Origin: Thunnus maccoyii
Lineage: Eukaryota; Chordata; Actinopteri; Scombriformes; Scombridae
Assembly: GCF_910596095.1 (NCBI RefSeq)
Contig: NC_056534.1
Span: forward strand, 7,998,990 to 8,062,989
Direction of reading: 5' to 3'
DNA length: 64,000 nt
Part shown: positions 19,401 to 31,400 of the stretch, one piece after another
Position numbering within the stretch: position 1 is the first letter of the stretch
How the letters are laid out: each line of letters opens with the position of its first letter
Program-made: the position numbers and the translations under genes
The notes under the pieces: generated by a model
What the model was told of the DNA's origin: nothing
Databases searched by the model: none
Seen by the model: the letters and a program-made list of their open reading frames with translations, nothing else

Positions 19401-22400
19401 GGTAAGCTAAAAGCTAAACAGTAGACAGTAATGTATTTGACTCTTATGCTATGGGCTGTATCACGTAAAGCTGTTAGTATGTTCTTCCTCACCTGCACAC
19501 TGTGCTTGTACACTATGAACCTCAGAGGTGTAAATATATGAGCCTGTGTTGACTGTCTGGATGTGGGGGTGTATCTGAAAAGCAGCGTGCACACACAGTC
19601 AGCTCTTCCTGCATGAATAAAAAAGGGCCCTCGGTGTTTCACACTCCTGATCCTGGTGACAGCCATGTTCCACAGCTGCTCCACGCTCGCTGCCTCATTG
19701 TGCTGTTTGTATATTTAGCCGTTCCACTTCCTCTGCTGTTGATGCTGGGAAAACACACAACAATACAGCCGTGATTCTGCACCCCTCCCTCTGCCTTTCC
19801 TCTCCTCTCAGCATCCTCCCCCTCCTCCCCTTTTCCTCCCTCACGCCTTCCCTTGACTCAGTGCTCCCTTATTCGCTCTCCGTTTCATCAAAGGTTTCGT
19901 TGAGAAAGAAACCGTGTGGTGACTCACACTCAGCCACAACAATGCCAAGGGGCAGCCATGTTTTTCCGGATCACACTTAACATTTGGTTAGCACCAGTTC
20001 AAATACAATATGAAAGCCCAAAAATGGAATATGAGCCTGTAAAATCTAAATAAAGACCTGGGAGGAAAAACACTGCAAGAAATTTAAGTTTTTTGCTTGT
20101 ACTTTACTATTCTTGGTTCCATTGTTTACTTCAGGGTCCAGTACAACTATTTTTTCCTTTGGTCATATTACTGGCAGAGCTTAGTGTTCACTTATCTTTT
20201 AAAAAGTTCATACTTGTTGATACACATGTTAAAATCACTGATTGATGTCGGATCAGTGAGTTTCGGGGACCTCTCAACATCACACACCCTCTCCAGGATG
20301 GTTCATATGTGACTGATCAGAGGCCTGCCAGGGATGTAGAGGAAGTAAAAAATGTTTGATCTAAGTTTACCCAACTTACGAAACTTTGTGGCATAAATTC
20401 ATGGGAAACGTTATTAATAGATGGATATATTATTATTGATGTCTTACTTCAAATAAATCAGTCATGAGTGTCGTCTTTGCTGCTATGATGATGATAAAGT
20501 TCCTCTCCAACAGTCCAGACTGTGCGAAGGAATTTTTTTCTTTTCTTTGCTCAGCTCATTCATAATCAAATTATGTATTTGTCATGAATTTATTAACCTT
20601 TCACTGTAAAGGCAACTGGATCTCAGACACTGGTTATTCAGTGTTTGTGTCTCAACCTGCGTTGGTGTTTGCATTTTGCAGCTGTTACCCATCAAAGAAT
20701 TTCATTAGTCTGGGTTTCAGTTGAGAGTGTGTACAGTATTGTCCCAATGCTGGTTCACATCCCCTACAAAATTGAGGTAGTTTAAATGAAAATGGTTCAT
20801 TTAAAAGATATTAAATTTTTGGTCCAAAACTCATCTACAGTACATATTACTGCAGTCTAAATGTATTAGAAGTTGCAGCCTTCAAAGACATAAACTAAAA
20901 TGACATGACAAGTGACAAAGTAACACAATATAAATACAGTACAATGGATATTTGTGGCCTGCAGCTAAATTGACTGAAGTGCAACCAAGGTAGACAACCT
21001 GTATGAGTTAATCTAATGGAAGGATTCAGGATTATGAAGACACGTAAAAATGTGGTCAAGGTTATAGAACTGGAGCTGGTTTACTAGAGTTGTAGACATT
21101 TTTTTAAAAAGGCTGGTCAAAAATCTTTGCTTTTTTTTTTTTTTAGCAGATTTCTCAATACATGATTGTAGTTCAGGAGAGAGAGAAGGTAATCACAAGA
21201 ATGGTGGTTTGATTACTGGCTTTTCATGTCAAAATGACCTCAAGAACGACACTGAACCCCAAATTGTTCCAGAAATGGGAACATTTTGGACCAAAGCGTT
21301 TTCCAAATGAATGCAGTGACATCAGAATTTCAATTAAGTTCTCATATACCATAAAGTCTTAATGACAGGTGCATCTCACCAAAATTCAGTTAAGTGGGAA
21401 GATTGATTAATTTTACCTGATAAAGGTCTGACTGAAATATCATCAGTAAATTAAGTGGTTCCTTCTCAGTTAACAGATGATCAAAAATTTCAAATAAAGC
21501 CAAACATTTAGGATTCTTTCGGTAACAGCATCAGCCCTCCACTGGCATTAATAAATTATTACACATTACAATCATTTGGCTGATGTTTTGCCTTAAGTAG
21601 TTTACAGTGACTGAATTCACCTTCACTGGAACAAGATAGATACCATAAATGATCACAAATGATTTCATAATGTTCGAAAATTTCAAAATAAAGTGTTGCT
21701 GACTTTTTTTGCTTCTTGAAAATATAGTTGAGATGGTTGTTGTATCATATTTCTACATTTCCCCATGTTTTTATATACCATGACACTATTGGCCTAAAAA
21801 TATGCTTAAAAAAATGTTACACAATACTTGCCAGTATAAACTAAGTCGACTTTAAAAACGATAACTGTTTTCCTGCCAAAGTGGTTTGCGGAGTGTAAAA
21901 AAAAAACAAACCTCGCAGCCAAAGCCGAAGCTTCTCTGCTATTGATCCTGTGGGATTTATCAGGGATTATCTTTGCTAGAAGATTCACTACAGATCTAAT
22001 ATGCCCTGATACAGACAGACTGGCGAGACACCAGCAGAAATGAGCTGCGGAGGTCGTGTGTTGACTCTGTGACCTGAGTTTGAACTCTGGTGGTGGGAGT
22101 ACAGCGGCTGTTTGCCTCATCCTGCAACCGGCTGCGGTGACAGAGGAAGTTGGCAAGAGGAGAGGAGGAAAGAAATTTACTCCATTAATTAGATCAGGAT
22201 ATTGGACTAGAAGTTAATTAACACTCTCACACAGACACACAGGCACAGCGAGGTTTAAAAAAGGAAATAGAAGAGAAGAGAAGAAAAGGAAAGGAAGAGA
22301 AAGAGGACATGGGTGAACACCGAACCAAATGAGTGGAATGAAAATAATTGTCACGCCTCTCGCGCCCTTCAACGGATCTGAGCCAGACAGTGAGATAGTC

Positions 22401-24036
22401 CGAATTGAACTAACCCAATGCAAGCTGCTCCTTTTTTAACTGAACGTGACTGCCTAAAACCTCCTTTCATTACTTTTCTATTGGGTGTCTGGTCAGGGGC
22501 GAACAGTTTGTCTTTGTCGTTCTAAACTCATTATAGTTTCTGAAATGAGATGAGTCTGGAACACATTAAAACTATTATCTTTGTCCCATGTTAACGTACT
22601 CACAAAGTCAGTAAGTGTATTCAGACACACACATTGGGTGATATATTCAAACGTACAAAGAGCGGTAGAGAGAGAGGGAGAGAGAGAGACACTCATGCAA
22701 ACACTTTCAGACACACACACACACGGAGACACACACCTTGACTTCTAGTTATTTAGTAATCTAAGTGATGGGGGACAAAATCCACAGCCTGGTTTATTTA
22801 AAAGCTGATATGAGGCTTTAGCCATCCAAATTAGTCAAATCAAGTCAATATCTTTCAAAGTTCAAATCTTTTAGTGCCAAATTTTTGTTATGATTATTCC
22901 ATTGCAGCTGAACGGTAAAAACACTGTCCATCAAGACGCAAGGAGGCAAATTTTTACTTTAAAGACTGTAATTGTGAAATATATCTACTTTATATGACTA
23001 AGTCAAACAGCTGAATTTATCTTCAAATAAACCTTTAAATACATTTTTGCTCAAAACGAGGACTGTAGATTTCATCCCCCCTCACTTACATTGTACATTT
23101 AGAGGGGATTTTCTAATTGCTTACAGCTTGAAAAACCTGTGTTCCTATGCACACCTAAATATTGTTTTAAGACAGACTTGAAATTTTGATCTATCCTTTA
23201 TGATTCTGGACATTTTTTACCCTTACTTGAAGGGCTATGTGTTAAGGGTTAATATCAAAATGAGAACTAGGTTATAGGTTAAAGAGGAATGCCAATGATT
23301 TTCAGTTGCACAATACATACCATAGTAGCATTCTCTTCCCTCTAAGACAGTGGTTACCGATATTTTGTGCTTGTAATCCCCTTTATATGAAGTATCTACT
23401 TGCAACAGCACAAAACAGGGTTCCTCAAATCTCTACCAAACAAACATGGATAATAGTTTTTGTATGGCAGTGGTGTTCTATGGCAAGATAAGCTATATCA
23501 GGCTGTAGTTACTCAGACAAAACTGTTTAGTTCCATAAATTTATTGATGGTTTTGGATTAGTTGATGAAACTAACAAGTTAGAACTAAGCTAGCCTTCTC
23601 CTTTAGACATAGCAACATAAGGAAATATTCACACAAGTAATTTGTAGAAACTATTGGCCGTCTACAGAAGATATATCTCTGTTCTGCTGACACTTGTTGC
23701 AACTTGTTGACTTATTTCTTTGTTCTATTGAGTTTGTAATGGAAAGGTCATTAATTAAGCCCGATGAAAATGGCTGCAGCTGTGTTGCCTCTGCGCTACC
23801 GCTAACTCCGCAATGACACAAAAATAGAGATTTCACGTGTAGTGATATCACACACCTGTGACTTCCAGCGTCACAAACAGCTGTGCAAGCTGCGGATATG
23901 TTTGACATTATTTCACCTGCTCAAACACTCATTCACACACAGTACATCTCCTTCCTGTCTGACATAGCTTACTGGGAATTCCATGGTGAACGTCAAGGAG
24001 CAAGCAACACCGTCAATCTGATACCCGTTCAAGTTG

Positions 24037-24070
<34 letters not shown>

Positions 24071-24899
24071 TGTACATGTACACTACACAGTGACAGCAGT
24101 GTGTCCCCTCAGTGTGTCAGTCACCCTGTACACGGTGTATGAAGGTGAAAGGTTAGCATTTACACTCGTAGATATGCGCATGTATGCGTGTGTGCGGGTG
24201 TGCATGTGGTCCAGGAATAGCCACACGGGGATGCCTGCTTCCTCTGTCTTCCCTCTGCAGGGAGGAAGAATCTACCGTGACCCCTGACTTCCATGCCGAC
24301 CCATCCAGCCATGACCCCAAAATGAAACACTGCGCTTCCTGGAAAACAGTCACAGGCTACTTTGGAAACGAAAGCAGGTTTGTCTTTTCGTTAGTGTTTA
24401 CTTGTGTGGTATGTTTCACTTTTACGATACAGACTGATGTACCGTAAGTGCGGTTAGTCACTCAAGAGAAGGATATGTCCAGATTCCATAGCTATTATTG
24501 TTTGAAATATGTTTTTTTAAGATGTTGTACATAAAATATTGTACTAGAAAATCTAATAATACTATCAAAGTGCTTTCAAAGTGTTTGCGTGTTATCCGGT
24601 CATCTCAGCACGACGAGTGTACTCTGTTTCCAATACCGGCCATTCCCTTTGCAATCCAAATCGCTTCAGAGCACTGACATGAAACAGAAACAGCTTGACG
24701 TGGTGTTTGTGTTAGTTATCATGTTAAGAGTCCAGCAGCGATGGTGTTGGTTGCAACGTGAGGCATCCCTATTTGCATATTAATACATTCTGAAATTCTC
24801 CGTGAAGCAGGAGATCTGCTTTTGAACTTTGCCGTTTGTTGAACACTGAAAACTCATATTGGACAAAATATTATTCATTCCAGAGTATTGTTGCATGTC
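16462..24899. other. Intergenic, no gene recognised
   Basis: No recognisable coding exon, RNA gene or complete transposon. It contains short microsatellites, pyrimidine-rich stretches (19780-19850) and a fragment near 21565-21605 (CATTTGGCTGATGTTTTGCC) reminiscent of a common fish dispersed repeat. Open frames here are short, often begin at non-ATG codons and show no domain. A splice-like interval at 24262-24376 was considered and not accepted. Confidence 0.55.
24038..24067. repeat. (CA)n microsatellite
   Basis: Fifteen CA units without interruption. Confidence 0.95.
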
Positions 24900-25425
24900 T
24901 TAAAGGATAAGACTGGTGATTTTCTATATTTTTCTTATGGTCAACAAATCTCATGTTTGAGCCAAGCAAACAATGAACCTACTGATGAGTATTATGTGTG
25001 TATCCAAAACCTGATATGTCTTATTCCTGTGTGCTAGTTTGTTATGCTACATATCACAGCCTCTTGACTTTGTACTAAAGTTCATTGAGAAATGTACAGT
25101 TTAGTACAAAGTCAAGAGGTTGTGATATGTAGCATGACAAGCTAGCAAAGCTCGGTAAATGATTAAATTATTCATCTTTGGAGCCATTTCTACACAAAAT
25201 ACCATGACTGTAGTCTTCGTGGTGAAGGAACATGTTACCCAGTGCAACTGTGTGGCTCACTGATGTGTTTTTAATCATTTTTGAAGACTACAGCACAGAG
25301 AAATAAGATATATCAGGCTTTGAATACACACACAATACTTGTAAGTTTCATTGTTGGTTTGGCTCCGCATATGAGATTTGTTGACATTAAGAAATATATA
25401 GAAAATGGTCATCCATATCCTTTAA
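24900..25425. mobile_element. MITE-like element with long terminal inverted repeats
   Basis: Begins TTAAAGGATAAGACTGGTG and ends CATCCATATCCTTTAA. About 130 bp at each end are imperfectly complementary, including TCAACAAATCTCAT and AAACAATGAACCTACTG on the left and their counterparts on the right. No coding capacity. It contains a second inverted repeat at 25047-25136. The arrangement fits a non-autonomous DNA transposon; superfamily not assigned. Confidence 0.75.
25047..25136. repeat. Inner inverted repeat (about 33-bp arms)
   Basis: The arm containing GCTACATATCACAGCCTCTT and TGACTTTGTACTA is mirrored by TAGTACAAAGTCAAGAGG and TTGTGATATGTAGCAT with one mismatch and a loop of about 23 nt. 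It would form a strong hairpin if transcribed. Confidence 0.8.
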
Positions 25426-26760
25426 ATGTGTCTGTTCTAGGATAATTATTTTTAAAGCAAATTTTTGTTTCTCATTTAACATTATCCTGACCTCTTTGGA
25501 TATTGCTTATGTATGGTTTCCTAATGTTTTTGAAGTCTGATAGTCAAATAATTTTCTTTTGAGCTTGTGACGTGTGGAGTGCATCTTGTTGGACTGAAGC
25601 AGCTGGATGGACGTTCAGTGTAGAAAAGTGATTTTGAAATACATTCCAGGGATTGATCAAACTTCCTGGTCATCTTTGTTTTGCCCTGTTTAACAAACCC
25701 TGCCTGTCAATCCAAACAATAATCCAAGCAGATTACAACAAACGCTCCAGATCTGACCCATGACTTAAAAATAAAAACCTAGTGGGAATTTACTGATGAT
25801 GATGTAATGCACTTTCTGATTTTTACATTAGAGGGAGAGAAACAGACAAATGTACCCATCTGATATCCATTATGCCCTGAAAGTTCTTAGTCCTTGTAAT
25901 TTTTTATCTAATAAAGGTTTCTAGTGTGTTTGTGTATCATGTATGGTGATGTCATTATAATTTACATGTGCAGTCCTTGATCCAAATATAAACAAAAGAG
26001 TAGCCTACAACCTGAAATCAACCAGAGTGGAACCTTTTACTTTCAGAATAAAACATTTAAAAACGTCATCCTCATCCATCCTTGTTTTTGAAAAAAAACA
26101 AACTGTATTTTATCTCCTCAAGCCTCTTAAAGTTGTTAAAATAAAAACAAATTAAGTCCTCTTTCATTACAATCCAATGTGTGATGAGGGGTCCCAGGTG
26201 GACTGTGGTTGGGAACGACTGTTCTAATATAATGGCATCAATCTTCCCCTTTAAGAGCAGTCATGGGCACTCAGGTCTGCTTGCTCCTAATAAGGTGGTA
26301 AACCCAGCCTTCATGAGGTGAGGAAAGGGCCCCTGAAGCAAACTTGAGGACCAGAGTAAAGTTATACACATAGGAATCTAGACTTCCGGTCACGAATTTT
26401 CAAAGTAAAACTCCATAATCACTTGGATTGTTCAAGTCATTACTGAAATACATATTCAGATATCTGAGGAGCAGTAGGTGATAGAATGAAGTATCATTAT
26501 TGCCCTTTCACACATACAACAGTATTTTCACAATTTATATTCAGAGCTATTTTTACAGCACTTTTTTCTCTTATGTAAAGATTTAAATTATGTCCATCTA
26601 GTATAATTATTGTTATTATCATCATCAGTAGTCTTTATTTATCATACATATCTATTTTCTTGCCACAAGTTAGACTTTTACTAGTATATTACATTATTTT
26701 ATTTTGAAAGCGAATCGCCACGTTTCCGATGTGGTTGTGTTTACCTCTGTCTGACTTGAC
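25426..26760. other. Upstream region of pdgfb, no gene recognised
   Basis: AT-rich, no coding exon recognised. The transition to GC-richer, CpG-containing sequence at about 26710-26830 marks the start of the likely promoter/leader region. Confidence 0.5.
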
Positions 26761-27089
26761 GCACTAAACTTCAGGAGGGAGGCCCTGCTGCTATTTGGAA
26801 AAGCTGCTCACCGCTCGAGACGCAGCCAGAGAGGAGAAGCGCGTGAAGCGAGAACAACCTGATCCAGCGGGACTGAGAACGGAGAAACACCAAGAGAGGG
26901 AACAGAGAGGCCGATAGACTGTGACAAATATACAGGGAGGCGCAATAAAAGAGAGACACGCTTAGATAAGATCCATATTTGCAGTCAAGTGAATCGCGCT
27001 GTAGTGAGAATAATCTGACTTTTGCAGCGGAGCGTTCAGAGAATTACGCGTTCGAAGGTGAACCAACTTTTACGCACGGATCTTTGGAG

Positions 27090-27170
27090 ATGAGGGGTGT
27101 CACTTATGAGGAGACTGCTGCATTATTGAACAATTTAAAAGCGATTTTAAGACGGGAGCTCGGAGTCTGA
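27090..27170 (+). promoter_or_regulatory. uORF 1 in pdgfb leader (26 codons)
   Basis: ATG in a favourable context (G at -3) opening a 26-codon frame beginning MRGVTYEE and ending at TGA. A second short frame starts inside it at 27106 (7 codons). It matters only if transcription starts upstream of 27090. Confidence 0.5.
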
Positions 27171-27219
27171 TCATCTTTGAGCTTTGACTGGAGAGTGGAC
27201 GCATCGAGCACTTTGGCAC

Positions 27220-27309
27220 ATGTCATTTTTTTTAATACATTTGGAGACATTTTTTGGATTCACAGCTGGAGCTTATTGGTACTGTCTCTTACACAGCAGA
27301 CTGATATAA
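27220..27309 (+). promoter_or_regulatory. uORF 2 in pdgfb leader (29 codons)
   Basis: ATG with C at -3 (weak), coding a hydrophobic 29-residue peptide that begins MSFFLIHLE and ends at TAA. Confidence 0.45.
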
Positions 27310-27414
27310 TAGGAACTGAGCGGCTGTAGCTTTCGTGTATCATAACACCCTGCATTACGCACCTGTCCTAGAGTACCCTTGACGTCTCCCTTTGAGAGTT
27401 TTCAAAACACGGGT

Positions 27415-27447
27415 ATGGACAGAGTCAGACGTCTAGCCTGCGTGTGA
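27415..27447 (+). promoter_or_regulatory. uORF 3 in pdgfb leader (10 codons)
   Basis: ATG GAC AGA ... GTG TGA, a 10-codon frame between the two candidate core promoters. Confidence 0.45.
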
Positions 27448-27504
27448 GTCAGCGTGAGCAAACATTTGGACAAGCGGCGCTCATAGGCAGTGACACATTT
27501 GGGA

Positions 27505-27511
27505 TATATAA
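27505..27511 (+). promoter_or_regulatory. TATA-like box
   Basis: TATATAA, 134 nt upstream of the pdgfb ATG, in the context GGGATATATAACAGTG. If used, the leader would be only about 100 nt and keep only the last upstream AUG. An alternative AATAAAAG lies at about 26944. Mammalian PDGFB has a TATA promoter and a leader of about 1 kb, so the true start is open. Confidence 0.4.
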
Positions 27512-27595
27512 CAGTGCGTGCTTTACACAGGCGGGCGGCTCACAACACCGGGACGAGGCTCGGTGCAGCCGGGGGATTGGACACCGAGGTGCTAA

Positions 27596-27709
27596 ATGCC
27601 CAGCCGGTCGCTTGCGGCTCCTCAGGCTGGGCGGCAACATGAGGTCCTGGGTCCTGCTGCAGCTGCTGGCTGCGCTCTCAGCGGCCCGTCTGCGGCTCGG
27701 CAGCGCTGA
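27596..27709 (+). promoter_or_regulatory. uORF 4 overlapping the pdgfb start codon
   Basis: ATG at 27596 (T at -3, weak context) opens a 37-codon frame in +1 register that runs past the pdgfb ATG and stops one base before the exon 1 donor. Ribosomes initiating here would bypass the main start. Confidence 0.55.
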
Positions 27710-27710
27710 G
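27639..27710 (+). CDS. pdgfb: pdgfb coding exon 1 (signal peptide)
   Basis: 24 codons, MRSWVLLQLLAALSA then ARLRLGSAE. The donor GTAAGA follows the Glu codon in phase 0, matching the position of mammalian intron 1 (after ...SAE, before GDP). Intron 1 is 9083 bp. Confidence 0.9.
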
Positions 27711-28410
27711 GTAAGACCGGTGATGTACCGGTGGGCATATTTTGACCTCCATTGGGGAGGGGGGATAAACTAACCAAACTAACATGGATTGCTATCATAC
27801 ACAAATGCAGAGTTGTAGGCCTACTCAGTGACAGATTTTAGGGTAAAATAATTAATTATGTTGTGGTAAATAGAGACGTGGTAATCACTATGAGACCCCC
27901 AAAATATATAGTTAAGTATCAGCAATACATTTTTACGCTCTTTAAAGGTAACTTTTGTCAATTTTGATTCATAGTCAGGAATGTAAAAAGACGTATATCT
28001 GTGTCAACTCTATTTGGCTCTTAATAAGGGTGGTTACATCTTTGGTACAGCCTAATTTTTAAGGGAGACTCACACAGGAAGATCATTATATTGGGCCATT
28101 AAGTTACCACCCAAATGCTCTTGATGGAGAGGTTGTTGATCTCTCCTTGTTGTATTTCTTTGCCTGGATCCCTGCGTTTATCTTTTCATTAACCTGAAAA
28201 TGAGTAGCTCTGTAATGACTGATATCTGACAAACTGAACAGGACAAAAGGTTGTGAGTTCATGTTCTGACTGGATACATAGACACTGACAATCATATGGC
28301 ATGATGAGCATTTAACATACATCATCTTCAGTGGTGATTCCATAAACCGTGGGGTGAATGTTTTCTGTAACAGTTTAACTGTAGTGTAAAAAAGAGAAAC
28401 AATGAATTGT

Positions 28411-28442
<32 letters not shown>

Positions 28443-31400
28443 CCTGTACATCAGTCTATCCAGTTCCTGCAGCTTGTGCTGTATATGGTACCTGTTTCTC
28501 TCTGCGGTTTCTTTTTCATGTGTGATTCTGCCAGTGTTGCATGGAAGAGTCACAGACATAGAGAGAGGGAGAGAGAGAGAGAGGGTGAGGCAGGGCCTTG
28601 GCTGGCAGCCCAGCAGCAGGAGATAACCTACAGTATGAAGCTTGAGCCAAAATCCATCCATCAGCCCAGCTGCTGTTGTCACTGTCACACGAAAAAACCA
28701 AGGTCCTGTTGTCACTTTACTGCTGAAATCATTTGCTCTTTCATGCATTCCTCAAGTGCTGCTTGAGTAGTTACCTTATTCAGACACCTGTTTCTTTAGC
28801 TAGCAGCCACTAAACACAAGCTTTCAGACAGCCGAATAGACATTACAGTAGACAAGAAAAAGTCAGCACATAACCCCTATGACAATCTTTTATATGGCAA
28901 AAACTGGTGGTTTTGTGTATCAATGGATGTGCAAGTACTGGGGTTTTGCTCATTGCTGGTGATACTTGAGCACATCATCTTCACATGTATATTTAACATT
29001 TAACATATTTACCTTTTCAAATGCTAAAATATATAACTTTTTCCTGAGCTCTCCCCAACACTTGTCAGTCATGTGGATGAGCTGTCAGTTGACCTAAAAC
29101 CTAGTAGTGATAGGTTGTTGCATAGCGAGCTGTCCTTACATCTACAGTAAGGGTGTGCCTGAATAAAAATATGTTATTTGGCAAAGCACAAATAGTGTAT
29201 TTTTTATGAATATTTGTTTTATACAAATATTTTGAAAATTATTTGTTTTCGGGAAGGAAAAAAAAACGTCAAATTCTTAAATAAGTTTGGTTACATCGCT
29301 GTCTCAGTGTCTCTCCTCTGCTCCGCTGTTGCGTCTATTAGCAGGTCTCAACGAGTGGAGTCACATCCATCTGCTACGTGATGCACATTTCCTAATATGG
29401 ACATAAAGCTGAGCTACTGACACATGTGGAGCACTCCCAAGTAACTCTCCATAACCTGTTGTTCTCTTTCTCCTTTCCATAAAGTTGGGTTGTAAAAAAC
29501 AGGCAATAAATGATAAGTGCAAAGCAATAATCACCTTTAAAGTTCTTCGGTGTGCTGTCTCTGTGTTATGGGTGTATAAATAGGTAGAGGTCTGTCTGCA
29601 ATGAGGCGTTTTAGCTCAGTAGTCAGCGCCGTTGTCCATAATCTGGGAGACTCCAGTTCAAGACCCGGTGTGGGGACCTTCTCCATATGGTAGTTTATTC
29701 ATGAACACTTATTGTAACACTTTAATTTTCTAAAATTAAAAGTGTAATAAAAACAAAAACATGATTTTTAATCCTCTCTCCACTTTTATTCAAATACAAA
29801 TACAAATAATGTTGCTGCCTCAACAAATACAGATACAAATACAGATACTGGTCCCTCTGCACATCCCTAACCTACAGTCATCTATGCTTCCAAAACCGAC
29901 CTATATGGCATTTTCTGATGTGACACCTCTATGTTGACGGTCTGGATCTGATCCGTGGTCTGTAGTGTTTCACACTTTTTACACCCAACCATCCACTCCA
30001 ACCTAAGATTTTTTGGCACACTACTTCTGCTTTTGCTGATTTGTTGTTGTAATGTTTGAACATTTGAGTGTCTTGATAAACGTCTCTTTCTGTCCCATTG
30101 ATGTGATGCCAATTTGCAAAAGCAGAACCAGTCAACCTTTGTTTTTGGACACATGTTGTCTGATGCACATTTAGCTTTTTCTGCTTTTGTTAATTACCGC
30201 TTTATACCACGTTAATAATGCAGGATTCTCACAGTATCTCTTCATCAAAGACGTAGCATCCTGACATCTTATGGAGCCGATGATTGGAGCTCTCCTTGCA
30301 ATTCAGAATATTATAATTCAGATCGTATAAGATGCAGAAACTCCACAGTTTCCAGTGAGCTTTATCAGAAAAAGGCTCCATGCCTTGCAGAAGGGTACTT
30401 TGGTGATTGGGTGGAAACTGTCTGTCGTTGGAGTTAAACCTATTACTCTTTAATAGGAGGATAATCACTGAAACTATTAGCACGCTCTATATCATGTGCA
30501 TGATGAGTGCAGCTTACGGTAGCACTGACATCTTTGTGGGCATCTTACATCTTTTTATGTTTAAATGATCTCTGAGCTGCCTTGTGACCTGAGTGTAAGA
30601 CGGCATCAGGTTGACACGTGTGTCCAACTCAGACTCTGTGACACTTTAATCCTTATCTTGTCACAACATTTAGTCCAGTGATGGAAAAAATGGAGACATC
30701 TTTGACGTCTTAGGTCTGCCACATCTGTCTGTGGAAAATACTTCAGTTTGCACTGTCACACAGTCACACACACACAGTCACACAGTCACACACACACAGA
30801 TTATTCAGCAAAGTCACTACAGGTTCACTGAGGTTTAAATGATAAGTACCTGCAAAAAAATATTATCATCACTTACGTGGAAAAGATCATTTTCCATTTA
30901 CTGGGATGTTTCTGTTTCTATGAACAATCCAATCAAACCTGGCTGCTTATACAATATGTTGTCAAACACACACACACACACAAGCATGAACACACACACA
31001 CAAATACACACACAGTTGTTACAGTTCATTTTTAAATCCATTTAGATAGGACTGGACTCAGATGTAAACACACATACACACCAGGTCATACCTTAATTCT
31101 TTTATCATCTGCTGTTCAAATCACAACTGTTACATCAACACACACTCACAATGACACAAACAAACACACAGCTGATTGGTGGCTTTTGAACAGGTTGTTA
31201 GCTGACTATTGTCTCTGCGGGCGAGCTTGGATGATTTGCTGCTGCCTGGCTTGATCCATTTTACATAAGAACAACAACTAATCTGCCAGGGATTTCACAG
31301 ACTTTGTGTGCCGTGTAGCAGTGTGTGTATTTGTGTGTGTGTGTGTGTGTGTATACATCTGGGTGCGTGATTGGTTGTAGCTGCACATGTGTTAGTGGAC

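Noticed and set aside
24262-24376. Exon-like interval with CTCTGCAG acceptor (EEESTVTPDFHADPSSHDPK...)
   Set aside because: The apparent donor is GTTTG, a poor match. The peptide is not recognised, the upstream frame is microsatellite-derived, and no partner exon is evident.
26979-27089. 63-residue frame in the leader starting at 26979
   Set aside because: It starts at TTG. Only the internal ATG at 27090 is supported, so just that 26-codon part is listed.
27444-27638. 65-residue N-terminal extension of PDGF-B in the same frame
   Set aside because: The frame begins at GTG, not ATG, and the residues before M at 27639 do not look like a signal peptide; the MRSWVLLQLL start does.
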